Positions 43,740 through 53,366 of a DNA stretch of 64,000 bases are shown here, piece after piece. The notes beneath the pieces are model-generated. The model saw nothing but the letters and a program-made list of their open reading frames with translations. It was not told the DNA's origin and did not search any database. The translations under genes were made by a program, and so were the position numbers. The DNA is from a bacterium (GTDB lineage Bacteria; Pseudomonadota; Alphaproteobacteria; Acetobacterales; Acetobacteraceae). The stretch lies in NCBI GenBank assembly GCA_026224825.1, contig JAMFRO010000084.1:124001-188000 (forward strand). Reading direction: 5' to 3'. Position 1 is the first letter of the stretch. Each line of letters begins with the position of its first letter.

Positions 43740-45125
43740 ATGGAAAAGATACTTGATACGGTGGACGCCCAGCTCGAATCCGGCCTGGAGAGGCTGTTCG
43801 CCTTCCTGCGCATCCCCAGCATTTCCGCCCAGCCGGCGCATAAAGGCGACTGCCTGGCCGCCGCCGAATTTATCCGGGCCGAGCTGCAGACCATGGGGTT
43901 TGCCGCCCGCCTGTCCGAGACCACCGGGCTGCCGGGGGTCATCGCCACCAACCATGAGGCCGGGCCGGACGTGCCGCATGTGCTGTTCTACGGCCATTAC
44001 GACGTCCAGCCCGTTGATCCGCGCAGCCTGTGGCACGCCGACCCGTTCGACCCGCAGCTTGTGGACGGGCCGAGGGGTAAAAAAATCGTGGCGCGGGGGG
44101 CGGTGGACGATAAAGGGCAAGTTATCAGCTTCCTGGAAGCCTGCCGGGCGCATCTGGCCGTTAACGGGCGCCTGCCGGTGCGGCTGACCATGCTGCTGGA
44201 AGGCGAGGAGGAGAACGGCAGCCCCTCGCTGGCCGAGCTTCTCAATAATGAGCGCGAGACACTGGCGGCGGCGGATTTCGTCTATGTCGCGGACACCAAC
44301 ATGTGGGATGCCGCAACGCCCGCCATTACCGCAAGCTTGCGCGGGCTGGCGGCCATGGAGGTGCGCATCCATGGGCCGAGCCGCGATCTGCATTCCGGCT
44401 TCTTCGGCGGTCTGGCGCTGAACCCCATCCAGGTGCTGGTGGACATTCTGGGCCAGCTCAAGGATGCTTCCGGGCGCATCGCTATACCTGGGTTTTACGA
44501 TGGCATCACGGAGGTTTCGCCCGCGCAGGAAGAAGCCTGGGGGCAGCTTGGGTTTGATACCGCCGGTTTCCTCGGCGGCGTCGGACTGAGCACCCCGGCC
44601 GGCGAAGCGGGGCAGATCCCGCTGGCGCAAATCTGGGCCCGGCCGACCGCCGAAATCAACGGCATATACGGCGGCTACCAGGGCGATGGCAGTAAAACGG
44701 TGATTCCCGCCCATGCCACGGCCAAGCTGACGTTTCGGCTCGTTGCGGGGCAGGACCCGGCGCAAATCCAGGAGAAATTCGAGAATTTTGTCACATCCCG
44801 CCTGCCGCCCGACGCGCGCGCGGAATTTATCCGCGGCGCTGCGGCACCCGGCTATGGGCTGAACCCACAGGCCTCGTTTTTACGCGCGGCCCAGGCGGCT
44901 TTGACCGAGGAATTCGGCAAACCGGCCGCACTTATCGGGTGCGGCGCCTCCATCCCCGTGGTGGAAGCGTTTAAGACGCATCTGGGGCTGGACACGCTGC
45001 TGGCCGGCTTCGGGCTGGATGATGATTGCGTGCACTCGCCCAATGAGAAATTCGATCTCGCCTGTTTCCATCGCGGCACCAGGGCGCATGCGCGGCTGCT
45101 GGCGGCGCTGGGGGGAAACCGTTGA
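43740..45125 (+). CDS. M20 family metallopeptidase (dipeptidase)
   Basis: VLFYGHYDVQPVDPRSLWHADPFDP; GAVDDKGQVISFLEACRA; LEGEEENGS. Confidence 0.93.
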   Translation: MEKILDTVDAQLESGLERLFAFLRIPSISAQPAHKGDCLAAAEFIRAELQTMGFAARLSETTGLPGVIATNHEAGPDVPHVLFYGHYDVQPVDPRSLWHADPFDPQLVDGPRGKKIVARGAVDDKGQVISFLEACRAHLAVNGRLPVRLTMLLEGEEENGSPSLAELLNNERETLAAADFVYVADTNMWDAATPAITASLRGLAAMEVRIHGPSRDLHSGFFGGLALNPIQVLVDILGQLKDASGRIAIPGFYDGITEVSPAQEEAWGQLGFDTAGFLGGVGLSTPAGEAGQIPLAQIWARPTAEINGIYGGYQGDGSKTVIPAHATAKLTFRLVAGQDPAQIQEKFENFVTSRLPPDARAEFIRGAAAPGYGLNPQASFLRAAQAALTEEFGKPAALIGCGASIPVVEAFKTHLGLDTLLAGFGLDDDCVHSPNEKFDLACFHRGTRAHARLLAALGGNR

Positions 45126-45470
45126 TGAGCGAAAATCGATTTCCCAACGACGACAATGGCAATGTGCTGCGAAGGCTGGTTCGAGAACGGAGATAACCTC
45201 AATATTCCGCGGAATATCGATTTCCAGGTCGTGTCACCCAGCGCAGATGCTGCGGAAAGACTTGCGGATACGATTCGCGCCCGGGGGTACGCTGCTTCGG
45301 TTCACTTCCCTGGCTGTGTTTCCACTCTTCCATGGGAGGTGCATGTCATATGCCATATGTTACCAACTCACGAAGGCATAACGCGCTTTGAACATGAATT
45401 GGAACAAGCAGCGGCGTCCCTGGGTGGCCGTAATGACGGTTGGGGATGTTTTAACGTCAAGACAAACTAA
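45125..45470 (+). pseudogene. RraB-like (ribonuclease E inhibitor B) gene with a single-base frameshift
   Basis: Frame 1 MSENRFPNDDNGNVLRRL then stop; resumes in another frame as ENGDNLNIPRNIDFQVVSPSADAAERLADTIRARGYAASV...MLPTHEGITRFEHELEQAAASLGGRNDGWGCF; removing C45182 restores one ORF. Confidence 0.75.
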
Positions 45471-45488
45471 ACGGCAAAACCCCAGATC

Positions 45489-45899
45489 TCAACTATACCG
45501 TATCGCATCCACCAGCATCTCGACCATGCCCCCCGCCACCAGCGCGACATCAATGCGCATCTCGTCCCGCGCCCAGTCCTCGTGCAACGCCAGTGCCACA
45601 CTTGCCGCCTCCAGCAGCCGCGCCTGCTGCCGGGCCGAGACGGCATAGGCCGCATCCGCCAGGCAGCCCCGCGCCTTCACCTCGACAAACACCAGCCGCT
45701 GCGCATCCGCCACAACCAGATCGATTTCCCCAGCACCGGTGCGTAAACGGCGCGCCAGCACGGTAAACCCCTGCCCCTCCAATTGCGCCGCGACAATATC
45801 CTCAGCGCCGCGCCCCATCATCTCCGCAGCGCGGCGTTTTGCCGGGGCACGGGGTTTGGCAATGGCCGCCAGTGGAAAATTTTGCATCTGCATCATCAC
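45489..45899 (-). CDS. YraN family endonuclease-like protein
   Basis: AEDIVAAQLEGQGFTVLARRLRTGAGEIDLVVADAQRLVFVEVKAR. Confidence 0.92.
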   Translation of the reverse strand: MMMQMQNFPLAAIAKPRAPAKRRAAEMMGRGAEDIVAAQLEGQGFTVLARRLRTGAGEIDLVVADAQRLVFVEVKARGCLADAAYAVSARQQARLLEAASVALALHEDWARDEMRIDVALVAGGMVEMLVDAIRYS

Positions 45900-45961
45900 G
45901 AACTTAATATCTCAGAAATTAGTTAATATTTTCCTAATTTTCCTCGGCCTATCAGCCCGGC

Positions 45962-47017
45962 CTACTTCTGCCCCGTCGACCGCCACGTTCCGCGCTGCTG
46001 GTCGGCGAACTCCTCGGCCATGGCCAGGCCCAGGGCCAGCAGCACCGGCCCGAGGAACACTCCCAGCGCGCCAAACGTAATCGCCCCGCCCAGCACGCCG
46101 ATCAGCGTTACCGCATAGGGTAGCGACGCCCCGCGCGCGATCAACCAGGGGCGCAGGATGGAATCCGCCCCGCCGACCACGACGAAGCAGTAGATCAGCA
46201 GCAATAGCGCGAAGACCGGATGGCCCATCGCCAGCATATACAGGCAGAGCGGCACGTAGATGATCATCGCCCCGGCCGGCACGATGGACACCAGCCCCGC
46301 CACCACCGCCAACAGCAGCGGCTGCGGTGCGCGGAATATCGCGAACCCCACCGCGTACAGCACGCCCTGGAACGCCGCCGTGCCTAGAATCCCGAACACC
46401 ACCCCGCGCACAGTGGCCGCCACCAGCCCGAACAGCTCGTCCAGCCGCGCCTGGTTGATCATGCGCGCCAGCACCAGCCGTGCCCGCGCCACCACCAGCT
46501 CGCCTGAGAGGAAAAACAGGAAGGCGAAGAACAGTGCCACGATGGTGTCGAACAGACCATGCGTGGCGCGGATCAGCAGATGTATCCCCGAATGCGCCAC
46601 CGAGCCCAGCACCGGCTGCAGCGAGGTCGCCATGCCGCCCAAATCATCGGCCGAATTATTCCAGAAATCGCTGATGAACCCGCCCAGCAGCGGGATTTTC
46701 TCGAGAAACGCCGGCGCCGGCGGCAGGCCGTTCTGCAGCACGCTGGTCACCCAGCCCCGGCTCTCGCGCGCCTCCTTGGCCGCCAGCAGCGCCACATGCA
46801 CCAGCGGCACCAGCACCAAAGCCGATACCACCAGCGTGATGACGAACGCCGCCACGGTCGGCCGTACATAGCGGCAGAACCGGGTGTAGACCGGCCACAG
46901 GCAGTAGACCAATATCGCCGCCCAGATCATGGCCGGCAAAAAAGGCAGCAAAATCAAAAGGCAACTGAAGCCCAGCGCCACGGCGAGTGCCAGCAGAATG
47001 ATCCGGTCAGGTTTCAT
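45962..47017 (-). CDS. AI-2E family transporter
   Basis: LLILLPFLPAMIWAAILVYCLWPVYTRF; GLVSIVPAGAMIIYVPLCLY; GAITFGALGVFLGPVLLALG. Confidence 0.88.
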   Translation of the reverse strand: MKPDRIILLALAVALGFSCLLILLPFLPAMIWAAILVYCLWPVYTRFCRYVRPTVAAFVITLVVSALVLVPLVHVALLAAKEARESRGWVTSVLQNGLPPAPAFLEKIPLLGGFISDFWNNSADDLGGMATSLQPVLGSVAHSGIHLLIRATHGLFDTIVALFFAFLFFLSGELVVARARLVLARMINQARLDELFGLVAATVRGVVFGILGTAAFQGVLYAVGFAIFRAPQPLLLAVVAGLVSIVPAGAMIIYVPLCLYMLAMGHPVFALLLLIYCFVVVGGADSILRPWLIARGASLPYAVTLIGVLGGAITFGALGVFLGPVLLALGLAMAEEFADQQRGTWRSTGQK

Positions 47018-47179
47018 GCGTTACTGATGCCCGAGCTTGCCCCTTACCCGCAATCCCCCCACTCCCTAGTTTGTCACAGTGCTGACACAGTCTAGTCAAC
47101 GGCAACCATTCTCGTCGGCTGCAATTGTTTTCAACATTTCCGCCATGCATGATTTTCCATGGCGCTCTATCTTTTTTTA

Positions 47180-47192
47180 TGAGATTATCTCA
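47180..47192. promoter_or_regulatory. Candidate palindromic operator TGAGATTATCTCA upstream of the XRE gene
   Basis: Perfect palindrome TGAGAT-T-ATCTCA, about 52 nt before the ATG. Confidence 0.4.
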
Positions 47193-47244
47193 CAGAATGT
47201 GGGACATGTTCGTCTACAATCTTTCAGCGCTGTAAGGAAAAAAA

Positions 47245-48123
47245 ATGCGCTTCAATGAAATCGGCCAGCAATTGCGCGCCTACCGGATGGAATCCGGGCT
47301 CAAAGCCGAGGAAATCTCCGCCCGGCTTGGGGTCTCCCGCGCTGCCTTGTACCGCTATGAAAAAGGCGAGGTCATCAAACTCGACACCGTCAACCGCCTG
47401 GCCGAGCTGCTGAAAATCTCCCCCCTCACGCTGCTGGGAATCGGCGTGGAATATTACGCCAAGCCGGTGGGTTACGCTGAGCGCCTGCGCCAGATTGAGG
47501 AAACCTCGGACCAGATCCTGCAGGTTTTTGGCCCGGTCTGTTATCTTATCACCTCCGACCAGTACGATTCGCTCCTGGCGCAGATGTTCGAGGAGCATGC
47601 CGAGTCTCAAGGTGCCGACCGCGCCACCGCCCGCGCCGCTGCCGAGCAACTGATGAGTGTGATGATCTCGCGCAAGCGCATGTATGCCTCGCGCAAGCCG
47701 TCCATCATCGGCATTCTCACCATCGGCTCCATCCAGAAACTGCTGGCCGAGGGCATCGCGCCGGCCGCCAATGTTAGCGATACCCTGCGCAATGCGGCGC
47801 GCGAGGTTGCCGCGCGCGAGATCGAGCTGGTGGCCGGCCATATGGAGAGCGAGCCGATCGGGCTGCAGCTCGGGCTGATGGCGCATGGCGAGCCCAACGG
47901 CCCGTTCACTTTGCTGCGCTCGCGTGAGCGCGCCACTCTGGCCATCAACCCCTTCCCTGCGGACGCCCCGCCCAGCCAGCAATCCGGCGTGTCCATGATC
48001 ACCAGCGCCGAGGACGCCGTGGCGGCGCATCAGCGCGTCTCGGAGCTCGCCTGGCGCGAAGCCATCAAAGGTTCGGCGGCGGCGGAGCGGGTGCGCGGCC
48101 TCGTCGCGGCATCGCGGGCGTGA
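47245..48123 (+). CDS. XRE-type HTH transcriptional regulator with large C-terminal domain
   Basis: IGQQLRAYRMESGLKAEEISARLGVSRAALYRYEKGEVIKLDTVNRLAELL. Confidence 0.9.
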   Translation: MRFNEIGQQLRAYRMESGLKAEEISARLGVSRAALYRYEKGEVIKLDTVNRLAELLKISPLTLLGIGVEYYAKPVGYAERLRQIEETSDQILQVFGPVCYLITSDQYDSLLAQMFEEHAESQGADRATARAAAEQLMSVMISRKRMYASRKPSIIGILTIGSIQKLLAEGIAPAANVSDTLRNAAREVAAREIELVAGHMESEPIGLQLGLMAHGEPNGPFTLLRSRERATLAINPFPADAPPSQQSGVSMITSAEDAVAAHQRVSELAWREAIKGSAAAERVRGLVAASRA

Positions 48124-48944
48124 GCGCACTCGTATCGGCCGCGGCGCTGCTGGGCCGCACGGATGTCAAACTACTGGACGCAACCTATTACCTGCCCAAT
48201 GAGGGCAAGGATGCGGCCGCTTTGTTCGCGCAAGCGCATATCCCCGGCGCCCGGTTCTTCGACATCGACAAGGTGGCGGACCAATCCTCCGGCCTGCCGC
48301 ATATGCTGCCCAGCGGATCGGTGTTTGCCGAAGCCCTGGGCCGACTCGGGGTCGACTCGGCGGATCGCGTGGTGGTGTACGACCAGCGCGGCATTTTTTC
48401 AGCCCCCCGGCTGTGGTGGATGCTGCGCGCCTTCAGCCATGACGACGTGCAGGTGCTGGACGGCGGGCTGCCCGCCTGGATCGCCGCCGGCGGCACCACG
48501 GAGAGCGGCGAACCGGCCCCGGCAGCACCCGCGCATTTCACCGCCGGCTTCCGCAGCAGAATGGTGCGCAGCCTCGATGACATGCAGAATAATCTGAAAA
48601 CCCGCCAGGCTTTGGTGCTCGATGCCCGCAGCGCCGCGCGCTTTTTCGCAGGCGTGCCGGAGCCGCGGCCCGGCATGCGCAGCGGCCATATCCCCGGCTC
48701 CGGCTCGCTGCCCTATACCGAGCTGCTGGAGAACGGGCATTTTCTCCCGCCCGGCAAACTGCGCGCCAAATTCATCGAGATCGGGGCGGATGGCTCGGAC
48801 CCGCTCATCGCCACCTGCGGCTCGGGCGTTACCGCCTGCGTGCTCGCCCTCGGGCTCACGCTGGCGGGCCTGCCTGAGGCCGCCATATACGATGGTTCGT
48901 GGGCGGAATGGGGTTCCAGGGATGACACCGCCATAGCTGTGTAG
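48120..48944 (+). CDS. sseA: Sulfurtransferase (two rhodanese domains; 3-mercaptopyruvate sulfurtransferase-like)
   Basis: LLDATYYLPN...HIPGARFFDIDKVADQSSGLPHMLPS; VYDQRGIFSAPRLWWMLRAFSHDDVQVLDGGLPAW; ATCGSGVTACVLAL. Confidence 0.93.
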   Translation: MSALVSAAALLGRTDVKLLDATYYLPNEGKDAAALFAQAHIPGARFFDIDKVADQSSGLPHMLPSGSVFAEALGRLGVDSADRVVVYDQRGIFSAPRLWWMLRAFSHDDVQVLDGGLPAWIAAGGTTESGEPAPAAPAHFTAGFRSRMVRSLDDMQNNLKTRQALVLDARSAARFFAGVPEPRPGMRSGHIPGSGSLPYTELLENGHFLPPGKLRAKFIEIGADGSDPLIATCGSGVTACVLALGLTLAGLPEAAIYDGSWAEWGSRDDTAIAV

Positions 48945-48956
48945 GTACAAGCTTGC

Positions 48957-50135
48957 ATGGTCAAAAAAATCGAAACCGCTTTGGTCCATGCCGGGCGCAA
49001 ACCCACCCGCTCCTACGGGCTGGTCAACCCGCCGGTGGCGCGCGGCTCCACCGTGCTGCATACCTCCATCGCCGCCAAAGCCGCCATCGGCAAGCGCCAG
49101 TTGGAACCTGTGGAAATCTACGGGCTCTGCGGCACGGAGACGCATTTTGCCCTGGAAGCCGCCATTGCCGAGATCGAGGGCGGCAGCCATGCCCAGGTGA
49201 CCGGCTCCGGCCTCTCCGCCATCACCGTGCCGTTGCTGTCCTACCTCAAAACCGGCGATCATCTGCTGGCCCCGGATTCCGTCTACGGCCCCACCCGCAC
49301 CTTCTGCGACTCGTTGCTGCGCCGATTCGGTATTGAGACCACATATTACGACCCGATGGCCACGCCCGAGGCTTTGCGCCCGCTGTTCCGCCCCAACACC
49401 CGCGTGCTCTTCACCGAATCCCCAGGCAGCCATACGTTCGAGGTGCAGGACATCCCCGCCCTCTCGGCCTTGGCACATGAGCTTGGCGCCAAGGTGTTCC
49501 TCGACAACACCTGGGGTATCCTTCACTTTCAACCCTTTACCCATGGTGTGGATGTCTCCATCCATGCGCTGACCAAATACCCCGGCGGCCATTCGGACAT
49601 CGTGCTCGGCGCCGTGGTGGTTAACAGCGAGGCGGACTGGCGCTGGCTGCGGAACGGCTCACTCGAACTCGGCAATTACGCCAGCCCCGATGATTGCTGG
49701 CTGGCCCTGCGCGGCCTGCGTACGCTGCATGTGCGGCTGAAAGCGCAAGAAGCCGCCGCCCTGCGAATCGCCACATGGCTCGAGTCGCAGCCCGAGGTGG
49801 CCCGTATTCTCCACCCGGCTTTCCCCTCCTGCCCCGGCCATGAATTTTATCTCCGCGATTTCACCGGCGCCTGCGGCCTGTTCGGCGTGGTCTACCAGCC
49901 GCAATTCACCGCCGCCGATGTGGTCCGCATGATCGACGGGCTGAAACTCTTCGGCATAGGGGCGAGTTGGGGCGGTTACGAGAGCCTGGTGCTGCCCACC
50001 ACCGGCACCATCCGCCGCTCCGCCGGCACCGGCGTGTTCGAGGGCGAGATGGCGCGTTTTCACATCGGGCTGGAGAACACCGACGACCTCATCGAGGATC
50101 TTGCACTGGGTCTGAAAATTCTGCGCGGCACATGA
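48957..50135 (+). CDS. metC: Cystathionine beta-lyase
   Basis: LVHAGRKPTRSYGLVNPPVARGSTVLH; VDVSIHALTKYPGGHSDIVLGAVV; GIGASWGGYESLV. Confidence 0.93.
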   Translation: MVKKIETALVHAGRKPTRSYGLVNPPVARGSTVLHTSIAAKAAIGKRQLEPVEIYGLCGTETHFALEAAIAEIEGGSHAQVTGSGLSAITVPLLSYLKTGDHLLAPDSVYGPTRTFCDSLLRRFGIETTYYDPMATPEALRPLFRPNTRVLFTESPGSHTFEVQDIPALSALAHELGAKVFLDNTWGILHFQPFTHGVDVSIHALTKYPGGHSDIVLGAVVVNSEADWRWLRNGSLELGNYASPDDCWLALRGLRTLHVRLKAQEAAALRIATWLESQPEVARILHPAFPSCPGHEFYLRDFTGACGLFGVVYQPQFTAADVVRMIDGLKLFGIGASWGGYESLVLPTTGTIRRSAGTGVFEGEMARFHIGLENTDDLIEDLALGLKILRGT

Positions 50136-51397
50136 ACGCCTTCCTGCCCGCCCCGCTCGGCGCTTTTCTCGGCACCATTGGGCTGGCCTTCATCATCGGG
50201 CTGGAGCTGCACGCCTACCGGCGGCGCGATAACGCCAACCTCGCCCCCGAGGCGCTGGGCTTCGGCACCACACGCACTGTCACTTTGCTGGCCGCTCTCG
50301 GCTTCGCGCTCTGGATCATCGGGCTGATCCCCTTCGCCGTCGGCCTCGGCGCGATGAACCTGTTTCTCCTGGTCGACTACCGCAAACGCGTTAAAACCGG
50401 CGATTCCTCGCTGCTGCCCACCATCATCGGCCAACTCGCCTTCATCCTCGGCCCGCTTGTGCTCACCGCCCCTCTGGCCTTGCTCGCCGCCTTCGTCATC
50501 CTCATCCTCTTCGCCCTTGGCGAGCAGGCGCAAATCCGCCGTTTCTCGGATGCTTTCCCCGCCGCGGAGGGCGTCACCTTCGCCAAATTCGCCATCCTCG
50601 CCGGGCTCATCCTGCCGCTCCTGCCGGATAGCGCCATCCCCTATATCGGCGGCATCACCTGGATAAAGGTGTGGACGGCGGTGCTGGTCATCTCCAGCAT
50701 CTCCTACGTCTCCTATCTCGCGCATCGCTACGTGTTTCCCAGCGCCGGTAGCCTGCTCACTGGCGCGCTCGGGGGGCTCTACTCTTCTACCGCCACCACT
50801 TTGGTACTGGCCCGCGCCATGCGGGCCGATGCCACCGCCAGCTTCATCCCTGCCGCCGTCATCCTCTCCACCGGCATGATGTACGCGCGGCTGCTCATCA
50901 TCATCGCCGTGCTAGGCCATGCCGATGCGGCACTCGCTCTGGCCATCCCATTCGGCGGGCTGTTCATCGCCTCAATGGCCGTGGCGGCGCTGTTCGCCTG
51001 GCGCGAGAAGGGCACTCGCACCGCCACACATGAAACCGTCAGCGCCAACCCGCTGGACCTGCCCGTCGCCTTGCTCTTCGCCGTGCTGTTCATTGTCTTC
51101 GCTGCTGTCACCAATTTCGTCACCACCCATTACGGCACCAACGGGCTGCATCTGCTCAGCTTCGTGGTGGGGTTCTCGGACATCAACCCGTTCATCTTCT
51201 CGCTCCTGGACGGCAAGCTCCAGGTGAGCCCCGCCGCCGTGGTGAGTGCCGTGCTCATCGCCACCGCCAGCAATAATCTGCTCAACGCCGCTTATGCTTT
51301 TGGCGTGTCGCGCAGCCGTAAGATGCTGCCCGCCGCCGCATGGCAATGCGCCGCGGCGGTGTTTCTGTTCGGCTACGCTTTCTTCGCTCTGGATTAA
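50132..51397 (+). CDS. MgtC/SapB family / DUF4010 membrane protein
   Basis: GTIGLAFIIGLELHAYRR; GALGGLYSSTATTLVLARAM; ATG at 50132 forms an ATGA overlap with metC. Confidence 0.82.
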   Translation: MNAFLPAPLGAFLGTIGLAFIIGLELHAYRRRDNANLAPEALGFGTTRTVTLLAALGFALWIIGLIPFAVGLGAMNLFLLVDYRKRVKTGDSSLLPTIIGQLAFILGPLVLTAPLALLAAFVILILFALGEQAQIRRFSDAFPAAEGVTFAKFAILAGLILPLLPDSAIPYIGGITWIKVWTAVLVISSISYVSYLAHRYVFPSAGSLLTGALGGLYSSTATTLVLARAMRADATASFIPAAVILSTGMMYARLLIIIAVLGHADAALALAIPFGGLFIASMAVAALFAWREKGTRTATHETVSANPLDLPVALLFAVLFIVFAAVTNFVTTHYGTNGLHLLSFVVGFSDINPFIFSLLDGKLQVSPAAVVSAVLIATASNNLLNAAYAFGVSRSRKMLPAAAWQCAAAVFLFGYAFFALD

Positions 51398-51470
51398 GCG
51401 GGCACAACTACCCCTTGTGAAGCCTTACATTTCAGATAGGATTCCGTAACCTCGCACACACGGAGTCTCC

Positions 51471-51854
51471 ATGCGCCTACGCCCCAGCCTGCTCGCTTTC
51501 ATCTGCCTCGCCCTCACCGGCTGCGCCAATAATTTCGAAACAATCGCCATACAGACCACCGCCGAGGGCGCCCCAGTGGCCGGCGCGCAATGCTCCCTCT
51601 CCAACGCCAAAGGCAACTGGACCATCATCACCCCCGGCTCCACCACGGTGCATCTCGGCTCCGAGCCGCTCGGCATAGATTGCGTGAAACAAGGCTATGC
51701 GGAGGCAAAAACCGACGCCCACTCCTCCGTCGACGCCACCAACATCCTGCTCGAAGGAACCTATTCCACAATAGACGGCTCCGCCTGGACCTACCCGCAG
51801 AACATCACCGTACCCCTGCAGCCCCTGCCCGCCACGCCCACACCGCAAAGCTGA
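51471..51854 (+). CDS. Hypothetical lipoprotein
   Basis: Signal peptide and lipobox LALTGC; 127 aa. Confidence 0.75.
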   Translation: MRLRPSLLAFICLALTGCANNFETIAIQTTAEGAPVAGAQCSLSNAKGNWTIITPGSTTVHLGSEPLGIDCVKQGYAEAKTDAHSSVDATNILLEGTYSTIDGSAWTYPQNITVPLQPLPATPTPQS

Positions 51855-51866
51855 GGGTTTTTGCGC

Positions 51867-51898
51867 ACGCGGCCGTTTTCACTGGAAAACGGCCGCGT
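51867..51898. terminator. Strong hairpin between lipoprotein and DUF2189 genes
   Basis: ACGCGGCCGTTTTC-actg-GAAAACGGCCGCGT. Confidence 0.75.
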
Positions 51899-51956
51899 AA
51901 CGCCCTAAGTTGTGCCCAACGACAAGGCCAAAGGCCGAAGCAAAAGGGGACACCAT

Positions 51957-52748
51957 ATGAGCATAGCGCCCGCCGCGACTTTGCCCGGTACGACAAAGCC
52001 GGTGCTTACCATCCGCCATCCCGGCCTGGGAGACATGCGCGAGGCTTTGCGCCTCGGCATCGCTGACTGGCGCGCCTGCCACACCGAAGTGCCGATGCTG
52101 GCCCTGCTCGCCCCCGTCGCCGCCATCATGCTGGCCGCCGTCGTCACCGCCCCCAGCCTCATGCCCTTCGTCTTCCCCGTCTGCGCCGGCTTCGCCCTCC
52201 TCGGGCCGATGGCCACCATCTGGTTCGCCGCCCTCAGCCGCGTGCGCGAGCAAGGCGGCCAGGCCACCGCCGAGGAAGCCGCCAAAGTGTTCGACACAAA
52301 CCGCCGCATCACCATCCAGAACCTCGGCCTCACCGCCGTCGGGCTGTATCTGGCCTGGGTCGCGGTCGCCGCCTACATCTATTTCCACACGCTCGGCGCC
52401 AACGGCCCGGCACATGGGCTGGATTTCTTCCGCAGCGTCATCACCACACAGGCCGGCTGGGAGATGACCCTCATAGGCTGCGTCGCCGGCGCCGTCTTCG
52501 CCGTCATCATGCTCGGCATCGGGCTGGTCTCCTTTCCCCTGGCGCTCGACCGCGACGTGTCCACCTGGCAAGCCCTCACCACCGCCTTCACCGCCATCCT
52601 CCGCAACCCGGCAGTGGTGTTCATCTGGGGCGCGCTGGTCGCGAGCCTACTGTTCCTGGGCTCCCTCCCCGCTATGCTGGGGCTGGCGCTGGTCATGCCC
52701 ATCCTGGGGCACTCGACCTGGCATATGTACCGGCGGCTGGTGGGCTAA
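51957..52748 (+). CDS. DUF2189 domain-containing membrane protein
   Basis: LGDMREALRLGIADWRAC...FALLGPMATIWFAALSRVREQG; FPLALDRDVSTWQALTTAF. Confidence 0.85.
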   Translation: MSIAPAATLPGTTKPVLTIRHPGLGDMREALRLGIADWRACHTEVPMLALLAPVAAIMLAAVVTAPSLMPFVFPVCAGFALLGPMATIWFAALSRVREQGGQATAEEAAKVFDTNRRITIQNLGLTAVGLYLAWVAVAAYIYFHTLGANGPAHGLDFFRSVITTQAGWEMTLIGCVAGAVFAVIMLGIGLVSFPLALDRDVSTWQALTTAFTAILRNPAVVFIWGALVASLLFLGSLPAMLGLALVMPILGHSTWHMYRRLVG

Positions 52749-52785
52749 ACAAAGCCGCAATGCCCGTCATCCCCACGTAAGCACT

Positions 52786-52865
52786 CCGTCATCCCCGCGA
52801 AAGCGGGGATTTCTCGCTCCCAAGGCCATGGGAGTCACAGATCCCCGCTTTCGCGGGGATGACGG
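52786..52865. repeat. REP-like inverted pair CCGTCATCCCCGCGAAAGCGGGGAT / ATCCCCGCTTTCGCGGGGATGACGG
   Basis: 25-nt perfect inverted arms, loop with CTCCCAaggccaTGGGAG; degenerate flanking copies at about 52764 and 52875. Confidence 0.93.
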
Positions 52866-52912
52866 CAGAAGGGCGGGATGACGGGAGCGGATAAGCATTT
52901 TACAACAGGCTC

Positions 52913-53251
52913 TTAAGCCTTCCAGAACGTCATGAGCATACCGCCGGCCAGGATCAGCGCCCCGCCAGCAATGATGGGTAGAGTGGGTTTACTGCCGAAT
53001 GCGAAGAAATTGATGATCTGCGCCACCACGAAAAACAGCGACACATAAACACCCAGCAGTTTGCCGAAATCCCAGGGCGGGAGGTTTACGGTGACGCCGT
53101 AGATGAAGAGGACGAGGGCGGCGGCGGCGAAGAGGCCGAGGCGGACCATGGGCACGGCCTGGCTGTGCAGAGCGGTGCGGGCGATGGCGTCGCCGCCGGC
53201 CTCTAAGGTTGCTGCCAGGGCCAGCAGGAGCAGGATTACGGCGTTATTCAT
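52913..53251 (-). CDS. SMR/EmrE-like small transporter
   Basis: 112 aa, four TM; LALAATLEAGGDAIARTAL with membrane Glu; GGALILAGGMLMTFWKA. Confidence 0.7.
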   Translation of the reverse strand: MNNAVILLLLALAATLEAGGDAIARTALHSQAVPMVRLGLFAAAALVLFIYGVTVNLPPWDFGKLLGVYVSLFFVVAQIINFFAFGSKPTLPIIAGGALILAGGMLMTFWKA

Positions 53252-53366
53252 AGGTTACCTCCCACACAACAAAGCCGGAGCAACTTGCCCCGGCTTTGCC
53301 GCGCACACATGGGGAACATACCCCGGCCGAAGTGGCTGTAAACAACTTCCGGGATGGTTTGGTATG

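Noticed and set aside
52755-52885. Possible CRISPR-like repeats
   Set aside because: Inverted REP-like palindromes (CCGTCATCCCCGCGAAAGCGGGGAT) with degenerate copies, no regular spacing or spacers, no cas genes
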